NCBI GenBank assembly: GCA_003646995.1
Contig: QMLZ01000076.1
Span: forward strand, 1 to 11,645
Source of the DNA: Deltaproteobacteria bacterium
GTDB taxonomy: Bacteria; Desulfobacterota; DSM-4660; Desulfatiglandales; Desulfatiglandaceae
Direction: 5' to 3'
DNA length: 11,645 nt
The notes beneath the pieces are model-generated. The model was not told the DNA's origin and did no database searches. It saw nothing but the letters and a program-made list of their open reading frames with translations. A program made the translations under genes and the position numbers. Shown one piece after another: positions 6,287-11,645 of the stretch. Positions within the stretch are counted from its first letter, which is position 1. The number at the start of each line of letters is the position of its first letter.

Positions 6287-7330
6287 ATGCCTTGGGACTG
6301 GGATAAACTGCAACAGCAGAAGAAGGGCCCGGGTGGCGGGGGCCCACCGAATATGGAAGAAATATTTGAGAAGGTAAAAAACGCGAGGACAAAATTCCCA
6401 AGAGGAATAGGATTCATTGTTATCATAATCCTGATCTTTATCCTTGGCTACAGCTCCTTTTACACGGTGGGCGTAGACGAAGTGGGTGTTGTTCAACGTT
6501 TCGGCAAGTATGTTAGAACTACCCAGCCAGGGCTCAATTTCAAGTTACCAACTGGTATTGAAAAGGTCACGAAGGTCAAGGTGAGATACGTGTTCAAGGA
6601 AGAATTCGGATTCAGAACTATTCAAGCAGGGGTTAGGACAAGATACGCAACCGGTTCGGCGTATATGGCTGAGGCCCTTATGCTTACCGGTGACCTGAAC
6701 GTAGCCGTTGTCCCATGGATAGTTCAGTACAGGATAAATGATCCATATAAATTCCTGTTCAAGGTGCGTGATCCCAGAGGAACCTTAAGAGACCTTTCTG
6801 AGGCCACCATGAGGCTCGTTGTAGGAGACAGGAGCATAAACGAAGTCATTAGCAAGAGAGAAGAGATAGCGGCAGAAGCGAAGCGTTTGCTCCAAAAAGA
6901 GCTGAATGAGGCGGAAACAGGCATAAAGGTTGTAAATGTAGAGCTAAAAAAGACAAACGTGCCTGAGCCTGTGCAGCCCTCCTTCAACGAAGTAAACCAG
7001 GCCATTCAGGAAAAAGAAAAATTGATTTACCAGGCCAGGGAACAATACAACAAAGTAATCCCGGCAGCAAAAGGCAACGCAGAAAAAACAATAATGTTCG
7101 CCCAGGGCTATGCCCTTGAGAGGGTAAACAAGGCAAAGGGTGATGCAGCAAGGTTCCTGGCCCTTTACGAGCAGTATTCCAAGGCAAAGGATGTCACCCG
7201 AAGACGACTCTATCTGGAAGCAATCTCGGAAATTTTCCCTAATATCGGAAAGAAGTACATAGTGGATGCGGAGCAGAAAAACCTTCTCCCATTCCTGAAC
7301 CTGGAAGCCCGGAAAGGAGGAGGGAAATGA
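6287..7330 (+). CDS. hflK: HflK, FtsH protease activity modulator
   Basis: A 347-residue SPFH/band-7 protein. HflK and HflC form a large periplasmic dome on the inner membrane that encloses FtsH hexamers and limits their access to substrates. The N-terminus is typical: MPWDWDKL then a Gly/Pro-rich cytoplasmic tail (14-22). One transmembrane segment follows (about 41-59), then the band-7 domain starting at YTVGVDEVGVVQRFGKYVRT, with PGLNFKLP (81-88) and a mid-domain LTGDLNVAVVPWIVQYRI. The C-terminal half is a long charged coiled coil (about 195-300) ending in the YLEAISEIFPNIGKKYIVD block found in HflK. Nothing is missing. Translation starts with GGAGAG five bases upstream. The last 4 bases (ATGA) overlap the hflC start, so the two subunits are translationally coupled, as expected for a stoichiometric complex. 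ftsH itself is not in the window. Confidence 0.93.
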   Translation: MPWDWDKLQQQKKGPGGGGPPNMEEIFEKVKNARTKFPRGIGFIVIIILIFILGYSSFYTVGVDEVGVVQRFGKYVRTTQPGLNFKLPTGIEKVTKVKVRYVFKEEFGFRTIQAGVRTRYATGSAYMAEALMLTGDLNVAVVPWIVQYRINDPYKFLFKVRDPRGTLRDLSEATMRLVVGDRSINEVISKREEIAAEAKRLLQKELNEAETGIKVVNVELKKTNVPEPVQPSFNEVNQAIQEKEKLIYQAREQYNKVIPAAKGNAEKTIMFAQGYALERVNKAKGDAARFLALYEQYSKAKDVTRRRLYLEAISEIFPNIGKKYIVDAEQKNLLPFLNLEARKGGGK

Positions 7331-8274
7331 AGGTAAAAATAATTATCGCTGTGGTAATAATAGGATTGATTGCACTTTTTTCCTCTGCTTTTGTGGTAGA
7401 TGAGACCCAACAAGTTGTTATCACTCAGTTCGGCAAGGCAGTGGGCAAACCCATAACCAAGCCCGGGCTTTACTTCAAGCTTCCTATGATTCAGAAAGCA
7501 AATTTCTTTCCCAAAAACTTGCTCGAATGGGACGGGGATCCAGGACAAATACCAACGCTCGATAAAACCTATATATGGGTGGACACATTTGCACGATGGA
7601 AGATAGTTGATCCCTTAAAATTCTTTCAGACTGTAAACAATGTGATGGGTGCACAGGCCAGACTTGACGATATCTTGGATGCCGCAGTGCGCAATTTGGT
7701 AACCTCCCACCGGTTAATAGAAACAGTACGGAAAAGCAACAGGACGCTGGATACCCTGGAACTGGGCCTTGCTACCCAGGAAAAATATGAGATGCTCAGT
7801 ACTGTTTTAGTAGGCCGCGCAAAGATAATGGAGGAAGTCAAGAAACAAGCTGAGCCAAAAGTGGAAGCATTCGGTATCTCCCTTGTTGACGTGAAAATAA
7901 AAAGGGTTAATTATGTGGAGCAGGTAAGAAGGTCTGTGTACGCAAGAATGATTGCTGAACGAAAACAAATGGCTGAGAAATTCCGCTCTGAAGGCCAAGG
8001 AGAAGCCAGGAAGATAGAAGGTGAAAAGGAAAAGGTCCTTAAAAAGATCACCTCAGAGGCGTACATGAAGGCCCAAATAATCAAGGGCAAGGCCGATGCG
8101 GAGGCCACTCGTATATATGCTGAGGCATTTGGAAGAGATCCTGAATTCTATAGCTTTATGAAAACACTGGAGGTATACAGGAACACCTTGCAGAAAGATA
8201 CCACTTTAGTTTTGTCTACCAGTTCCGACTTCTTGCGTTATCTAAAAGGATACGAGGGACTGGAGAATCAATAA
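7327..8274 (+). CDS. hflC: HflC, FtsH protease activity modulator
   Basis: The partner of HflK in the FtsH-regulating SPFH complex, 315 residues (E. coli HflC is about 334). An N-terminal transmembrane anchor (about 4-22) leads into the band-7 domain: FVVDETQQVVITQFGKAVG, KPGLYFKLP (45-53), WVDTFARWKIVDPLKFF. A helical region with the family signature MIAERKQMAEKFRSEGQGEA follows, then ADAEATRIYAEAFGRDPEFY. The C-terminal TTLVLSTSSDFLRYL block is characteristic of HflC. Its ribosome site, AGGAGG, is very strong and lies inside the end of hflK. Despite the old HflC protease annotation, it has no recognisable protease active site. The ACT gene follows 29 bases downstream in the same direction. 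Confidence 0.93.
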   Translation: MKVKIIIAVVIIGLIALFSSAFVVDETQQVVITQFGKAVGKPITKPGLYFKLPMIQKANFFPKNLLEWDGDPGQIPTLDKTYIWVDTFARWKIVDPLKFFQTVNNVMGAQARLDDILDAAVRNLVTSHRLIETVRKSNRTLDTLELGLATQEKYEMLSTVLVGRAKIMEEVKKQAEPKVEAFGISLVDVKIKRVNYVEQVRRSVYARMIAERKQMAEKFRSEGQGEARKIEGEKEKVLKKITSEAYMKAQIIKGKADAEATRIYAEAFGRDPEFYSFMKTLEVYRNTLQKDTTLVLSTSSDFLRYLKGYEGLENQ

Positions 8275-8303
8275 GACAGCCATTGCAAAAGGGGAGAGTC
8301 ACC

Positions 8304-8792
8304 ATGGTCAGAACAGAGATCTCATTATTTCTGAAGAACGTGCCCGGCGAGCTTGGAAAGCTATCCACACTTCTGGGCGAGGCTGGGGTAAATATCGACG
8401 CCTTAACCATCCAAGATGCCTCTGATTACGTGCAAGGTCTCTTTAAGGCAAGGGGCAAATCCTTGAAACGTATTGCACCGGCGGCAAGCTACGGTTCTAT
8501 GCAAAAGGACTCTGCAGAGTACGCGCTCATCAGGCTACTGGTAGACAACACAGATAAGGCAATTGATTTGCTTTCCAAAGAGCAATACATATTTGATATC
8601 ATGCCAGTCATCGCCCTTGAAATCGAAAACAAGCCCGGAACGCTTGCCAAGATGGCGAAGAAATTCGGTGAAGAAGGAATAAACATTCATTACGTCTATG
8701 GATCAGCCCTTCCCAGAGGGAAAAAGTCCCTTTTTGTATTTTGCCCAGAAGATATCGAGCTGGCTGCAAAGATATTCAAAGATGAGGAATGA
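8304..8792 (+). CDS. Double ACT-domain amino-acid-binding protein with an insertion
   Basis: A 162-residue protein with two ACT domains and no catalytic domain. ACT domains are beta-alpha-beta-beta-alpha-beta folds that usually bind amino acids and regulate enzymes. ACT 1 starts TEISLFLKNVPGELGKLSTL (4-23) and ACT 2 starts PVIALEIENKPGTLAKMAKK (101-120); both have the PG-L turn that contributes to ligand binding, and GVNI/GINI before the second strand. ACT 1 is interrupted: between DALTIQDASDY (32-42) and EYALIRLLVDN (72-82) lie about 30 extra residues rich in Lys, Arg, Ser and Ala (about 43-71), absent from the usual tandem-ACT layout. The start is ATG 8304 with GGGGAGAG five bases upstream; an in-frame ATG at 8283 lacks such a site. 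It is the last gene of the hflK-hflC operon and ends 3 bases from the convergent recJ stop. The ligand and the target are unknown. Confidence 0.85.
   Translation: MVRTEISLFLKNVPGELGKLSTLLGEAGVNIDALTIQDASDYVQGLFKARGKSLKRIAPAASYGSMQKDSAEYALIRLLVDNTDKAIDLLSKEQYIFDIMPVIALEIENKPGTLAKMAKKFGEEGINIHYVYGSALPRGKKSLFVFCPEDIELAAKIFKDEE
8717..8741 (+). other. Weak hairpin with T-rich tail inside the ACT gene
   Basis: AGGGA (8717-8721), a 5-base loop and TCCCT (8727-8731) form a short stem followed by TTTTGTATTTT. It looks like a small intrinsic terminator, but it is 60 bases before the ACT stop codon and encodes GKKSLFVF, so coding constraint may explain it fully. Confidence 0.2.
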
Positions 8793-8795
8793 CCT

Positions 8796-10508
8796 TTAGG
8801 GTTGGCGTATCCTGAAATCTGCCAGTCTTAGCTGGATACTCTCGTGGCCCTGCCAAACGTTGAGCTGGGGCGTATAAGCAATATCAATAAGGCTTCCGAC
8901 CTTCGGAAGCCTTGTCCCCATGCGGAATCCGATAGCATCATAAATTCTTTCACCTTCCCTCAACGTCATCTTGAGGTGGTTTTCACCTACAACCCTTGCC
9001 TCCAAAATCTGGGCCGACCTTGTGCAAAAGATCGGCTCAGGGTTGCCATTACCAAAGGGTGCCAGCGCCTTCAGATCCTTCACCAAGTTCCTGGAAATAT
9101 TTCCAAAATGAAGTTCCATATCCACCTTAAGCACAGAAATAGGGCCTTCCGGTCCCAGCAATTCTTCTGCAACATCGCAAATAGCCTTTTTCAGTAAGGG
9201 GAAACGAGATCTTTTCAATGAAAAACCAGCGGCGTGAGAATGCCCTCCGAATCTCTCTAGCAAATTGCTAACCCTATTCAGTGCCTCGTAGAGATTGAAC
9301 GCCTCAAAACTTCTTCCTGATCCCTTCGCCGTGTCCCCTTCGAATCCAAGCACAAGGGCTGGTCTGTGGTATTTGTCCACCAACCTTGATGCCACAATGC
9401 CCAGGACTCCTTGGTGCCAGCCTTCCTTACCGAATACCAATACATTATCGGCAAGGGCCGCCTCATCCCGCTCAACTAATTCTGAGATATCCCTCAGTAC
9501 CTCATGTTCAAGCCTTTGGCGAAGCGCATTGATTGCATTAATATCCCCGGCAAGTTGCTCAGCTATTTCCTTATCCTCCTCAGTCAAAATACGCAAACAG
9601 ATATCCGGAGACGATACTCTGCCAGGCGCATTAAGCCTGGGGGCTATGCGAAAGGCGATATCTGTTGCTCCAATCCGCTGAGGGTCAGTGCAAGCTGCCG
9701 CCATCAATGCAATTAAGCCCGGCCACCTCGAATCCCTCAGCCGCAAAAGGCCATGGCGAACAAATGCCCTACTCTGGCCCAGTAGAGGAACTTGATCCGC
9801 CACCGTTCCTATTGCAACAAGGTCCAGAAAATCCTTCAACTCAGGTTCAGGCCTTATTTTGAAATATCCTTTTTCTCGCAATCTTGCCCTAACGGCCACT
9901 GCCAAGAGAAATGCAACCGCAACCCCGGCTAGCTCTCTTTCGGGGTATGCACAGTCAGGCCTTTGGGGATTTACCAGAGGACATTGGAAATGAGGATCTT
10001 TTGAAATCTTGTGATGATCAGTGATGACCACCTTCATCCCCATTTCACTTGCAAGGCGCACTTGCTCCTGGTCGGATACGCCGCAATCAACTGTTATTAA
10101 GAGCCCACCGCGGGTGCCAGCTATCTTTCTCACAGCTTCTTGGTTCAGCCCGTAGCCTTCCGTTAGGCGATTTGGGATGTATACATGGCACGGGACGCCC
10201 AGGTCTTTGAAAAAATGGTATAAAAGGCACGCTCCAGTCAAACCATCGGCATCGTAGTCACCATAAACAGTGATAGCATCTTGCTCATAAATGCTTTCAC
10301 ACACCAATTCCGCTGCTTCCACCATGTCAGGCAGGCTCCTGGGATCAGGCATGTCCGATAACCTGGGGGAAATAAATGCCCTTGCCGATTTCTCGTCTGT
10401 AATACCCCTGTTAATCAATACCTGGGCTATGATGGGATTAAGATTGGACCTTGAAGCAAGTTCTCTGGCCCGGGGGGATGGTGAGTGGATGTGCCATTCC
10501 GTGTGCAT
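8796..10508 (-). CDS. recJ: Single-stranded-DNA-specific 5'-3' exonuclease RecJ
   Basis: A 570-residue DHH-family nuclease that degrades single-stranded DNA 5' to 3' in RecF-pathway recombination, mismatch and base-excision repair. Domains and metal ligands are all visible. DHH domain: VYGDYDADG (81-89), VDCGVSD (140-146), TDHHK (163-167), GTVADQVPL (234-242). Linker region: APRLNAPGR (289-297). DHHA1 domain: GWHQGVLGIVASRL (363-376), GSGRS (396-400), FGGHSHAAGFSL (420-431). The C-terminal OB-fold follows with APFGNGNPEP (483-492) and IDIAYTPQLN (541-550). The length matches standard bacterial RecJ without extra C-terminal domains. Its start is 15 bases after the kdsB stop with only a weak ribosome site, so it is probably translated from the kdsB transcript. 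The 3' end contains a strong inverted repeat. Confidence 0.95.
   Translation of the reverse strand: MHTEWHIHSPSPRARELASRSNLNPIIAQVLINRGITDEKSARAFISPRLSDMPDPRSLPDMVEAAELVCESIYEQDAITVYGDYDADGLTGACLLYHFFKDLGVPCHVYIPNRLTEGYGLNQEAVRKIAGTRGGLLITVDCGVSDQEQVRLASEMGMKVVITDHHKISKDPHFQCPLVNPQRPDCAYPERELAGVAVAFLLAVAVRARLREKGYFKIRPEPELKDFLDLVAIGTVADQVPLLGQSRAFVRHGLLRLRDSRWPGLIALMAAACTDPQRIGATDIAFRIAPRLNAPGRVSSPDICLRILTEEDKEIAEQLAGDINAINALRQRLEHEVLRDISELVERDEAALADNVLVFGKEGWHQGVLGIVASRLVDKYHRPALVLGFEGDTAKGSGRSFEAFNLYEALNRVSNLLERFGGHSHAAGFSLKRSRFPLLKKAICDVAEELLGPEGPISVLKVDMELHFGNISRNLVKDLKALAPFGNGNPEPIFCTRSAQILEARVVGENHLKMTLREGERIYDAIGFRMGTRLPKVGSLIDIAYTPQLNVWQGHESIQLRLADFRIRQP
8889..8913. other. 10-bp-stem inverted repeat within the 3' end of recJ
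   Basis: AAGGCTTCCG, a 5-base loop (ACCTT) and CGGAAGCCTT form a perfect 10-bp stem. It lies inside recJ, 94 bases before its stop, and equally 97 bases beyond the stop of the convergent ACT gene on the plus strand. Neither side has a long T-run, so it is not a classic intrinsic terminator, but with only 3 bases between the convergent stops any end-of-operon structure must lie inside coding sequence. Confidence 0.35.
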
Positions 10509-10523
10509 GCGCCCAAATCCAGC

Positions 10524-11273
10524 TTAGTTGTCCGATACACCCGTACTGAGCAAGCCTTCAACTCTTCCTATATCAGCCTCTATATCAACCTCAACCGAAT
10601 CCACAGGGCTTTCTATCATCTTTATGCGGAACCCGTTTTCCAGGGCCCTGAGTTGCTCTAACTTCTCCGTCTTTTCCAGCAAGCCCACAGGCAACCGGGT
10701 AAAGCGGGCCAGAAATTCCATTCTGTAAGCGTAAACCCCCAAATGCTTCTTATAACGGGGGCTCGCCCCCCCCTCCCTATGATACGGTATGGGCGCCCTC
10801 GAAAAGTAAAGGGCAAAGCCCTTGTTGTCCATTACCACCTTCACATGGTTGGCATTAAGAGCCTCCTCTGCCCCGTAAACAGGATAGTACAGTGTGGTCA
10901 TTGAAATGCCTGGGTCGGCTTGCAAAGGCTCCACCAGGCTTTCCACCAAGCCTGGAGGGAAAAGTGGTTGATCTCCCTGGATATTTATTACGATGTCGTC
11001 CGGGGCCAGACCGATCCGGGTTGCGGCCTCATACACCCTGTCGGTCCCCGATGGATGCTCAAGAGAGGTCATGACGGCCTTTCCACCAAATGCCTCAACA
11101 CAGGCCTTTATTCTTTCATCATCTGTGGCCACATAAACATCATCCAGGTTGCTACTCTTGCTCGCCTGCTCATACACCCTCTGTATCATTGGCTTGCCAG
11201 CAATCTGGGCTAGGGGTTTGCCCGGAAACCTTTTAGACCCATATCTAGCAGGAATAATAGCCACAATTTTCAT
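10524..11273 (-). CDS. kdsB: 3-deoxy-manno-octulosonate cytidylyltransferase (CMP-Kdo synthetase)
   Basis: A 249-residue cytoplasmic nucleotidyltransferase that activates Kdo with CTP to CMP-Kdo for inner-core lipopolysaccharide, so the organism should have a Gram-negative outer membrane. Features: PARYGSKRFPGKPL (8-21) with the Arg and Lys that bind CTP phosphates; YVATDDERI (47-55); HPSGTDRV (73-80); NIQGDQPL (97-104) with metal-binding D101; YFSRAPIPY (156-164); HLGVYAYR (177-184); LEQLRALENG (205-214); and VEVDIEADI (227-235), whose D230 aligns with the second metal ligand. Two positions differ from the usual family text: QGDQP instead of QGDEP, and DIEAD instead of DTPED; neither removes a known ligand. 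The start has AAAGG nine bases upstream. recJ follows 15 bases after the stop. Paralogues acting on other octulosonates such as 8-amino-Kdo exist and cannot be fully excluded. Confidence 0.92.
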   Translation of the reverse strand: MKIVAIIPARYGSKRFPGKPLAQIAGKPMIQRVYEQASKSSNLDDVYVATDDERIKACVEAFGGKAVMTSLEHPSGTDRVYEAATRIGLAPDDIVINIQGDQPLFPPGLVESLVEPLQADPGISMTTLYYPVYGAEEALNANHVKVVMDNKGFALYFSRAPIPYHREGGASPRYKKHLGVYAYRMEFLARFTRLPVGLLEKTEKLEQLRALENGFRIKMIESPVDSVEVDIEADIGRVEGLLSTGVSDN

Positions 11274-11337
11274 TCAGTACGACCTTTATCCTTATTTTAT
11301 GGCTCAATCCAAAAGGCTAAGTGCTTACACCGTTAGG

Positions 11338-11376
11338 CCAAATAATGCCAAATGTCAAAATCCAAATGTGAAATGA
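11338..11376. repeat. Cluster of imperfect CCAAATG repeats
   Basis: CCAAAT occurs at 11338, 11348 and 11362, two of these followed by G, with the related GAAATG at 11370-11375. The copies are spaced 10 and 14 bases apart. The cluster lies 65-100 bases upstream of kdsB and includes TTGACA on the minus strand (11358-11353), which could serve as a -35 for kdsB, although the -10 at the right distance (TAACGG) is poor. Confidence 0.4.
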
Positions 11377-11380
11377 ATTA

Positions 11381-11485
11381 AGGAGACAGAACCCAGAAGT
11401 CAGGAGACAGACCGCCTGGAAGCTGTGAAGCTGAGATAAGACTAACCGTAGAACCCTTCTAAATACTAGCTCCTAGCTCCTGACT
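11381..11485. repeat. Short direct and inverted repeats (AGGAGACAGA, TAGCTCC, AGTCAGGAG)
   Basis: AGGAGACAGA is repeated exactly at 11381-11390 and 11402-11411, 21 bases apart. AGTCAGGAG at 11398-11406 is inverted as CTCCTGACT at 11477-11485. TAGCTCC is repeated in tandem at 11467-11480. No reading frame in this stretch looks coding. Confidence 0.45.
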
Positions 11486-11507
11486 ACTAACTACAGACTT
11501 CTTTGTT

Positions 11508-11547
11508 AACTTTAGCTCACTCACAACTTTAGCTCACTTCTAACTTT
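11508..11547. repeat. 17-bp tandem repeat, two full copies and a partial third
   Basis: AACTTTAGCTCACT is present exactly at 11508-11521 and 11525-11538, each followed by a 3-base spacer, giving a 17-base period. AACTTT recurs in phase at 11542-11547. The partial third copy overlaps the last codons and the stop of the QueD-like gene on the minus strand, so the array begins at that gene's 3' end. Confidence 0.6.
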
Positions 11548-11645
11548 CCCCATAATAACTCGCACACGCCGTATCAGATTCCCACGCTGTCACCTTGTAC
11601 ACAGTAACAGGCTTGCTTGAAAGTTCTTCACTAACCCTTTTGTAA
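11540..11645 (-). CDS. C-terminus of a probable QueD/6-pyruvoyltetrahydropterin synthase family protein (cut by window edge)
   Basis: A minus-strand frame enters from the right edge and runs 34 codons to TAG at 11542-11540. It ends KPVTVYKVTAWESDTACASY followed by YGES. The V-WES-T-A-SYYGE ending resembles the C-terminus of the QueD/PTPS fold (compare WETPT-WA-Y in QueD and YETDNNIVVY-GE in animal PTPS), where the Glu after the aromatic residue anchors the pterin ring. QueD makes 6-carboxytetrahydropterin for queuosine, and related enzymes make other pterins; the fragment is too short to choose. Composition is coding-like and there are no stops in the frame. The rest of the gene, including its zinc-binding histidines, lies outside the window. 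Confidence 0.6.
   Translation of the reverse strand, partial: YKRVSEELSSKPVTVYKVTAWESDTACASYYGES

Noticed and set aside
6138..6401. Upstream extension of the dciA-like frame to an ATG at 6401
   Set aside because: It would add 88 residues with no family similarity, cross the divergent promoter region and overlap the hflK start. The conserved DUF721 region begins just after ATG 6137.
10934..10955. Perfect 8-bp inverted repeat (CCAGGCTT and AAGCCTGG) inside kdsB
   Set aside because: It encodes the repetitive peptide LVESLVEP, is mid-gene and has no T-run, so coding sequence explains it well enough.
11274..11539. Possible tRNA or small RNA gene in the largest intergenic region
   Set aside because: No cloverleaf-compatible stems, CCA end or T-loop sequence could be found; the stretch is explained better by short repeats.

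Overview
The window looks like chromosome from a Gram-negative bacterium, most likely an uncultured or little-studied member of the Desulfobacterota (old Deltaproteobacteria). This placement is an inference: the gene set (a DUF1015 protein, TIGR00725, MTA/SAH deaminase, hflK-hflC followed by an ACT protein, short DciA, RecJ, KdsB) and mid-range base composition fit that group, and KdsB implies Kdo-containing lipopolysaccharide. No mobile element, CRISPR array, rRNA or tRNA gene was seen. Ten complete genes are present, with one cut gene at each edge.

Layout, left to right. Positions 1-1634 (minus): a membrane-anchored M23 peptidase with Ig-like modules, followed by the N-terminus of an AEC-family transporter that runs off the left edge. 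A divergent intergenic region (1635-1784) separates these from a TIGR00725 Rossmann protein (plus), which converges on mtaD (minus, 2280-3611). A second divergent region (3612-3721) carries a perfect 18-bp palindrome; on its other side are a DUF1015 gene and a TrmN6-like methyltransferase that overlap by 23 bases (plus). The methyltransferase converges on a short dciA-like gene (minus, 5811-6137). A third divergent region (6138-6286) carries promoter-like elements in both directions and leads into hflK-hflC-ACT protein (plus, 6287-8792). This operon converges, with only 3 bases between stop codons, on recJ, which follows kdsB in a minus-strand pair (8796-11273). The last intergenic stretch (11274-11539) has no gene but several kinds of short imperfect repeats. 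The right edge holds the C-terminus of a probable QueD/6-pyruvoyltetrahydropterin synthase family protein (minus).

The genes are mostly housekeeping: envelope (M23, KdsB), membrane-protease quality control (HflK/HflC acting on FtsH), replication and repair (DciA, RecJ), tRNA modification (TrmN6-like, possibly QueD) and methyl-cycle salvage (MtaD). I found no clear new multi-gene system. The points most worth checking are: a promoter before hflK that can be read as a heat-shock (sigma-32) promoter; an ACT protein in the hflKC operon with about 30 extra residues inside its first ACT domain; the palindrome between mtaD and the DUF1015 gene; a 10-bp-stem hairpin inside the end of recJ where the convergent operon should terminate; and the repeat-rich intergenic region at the right end.
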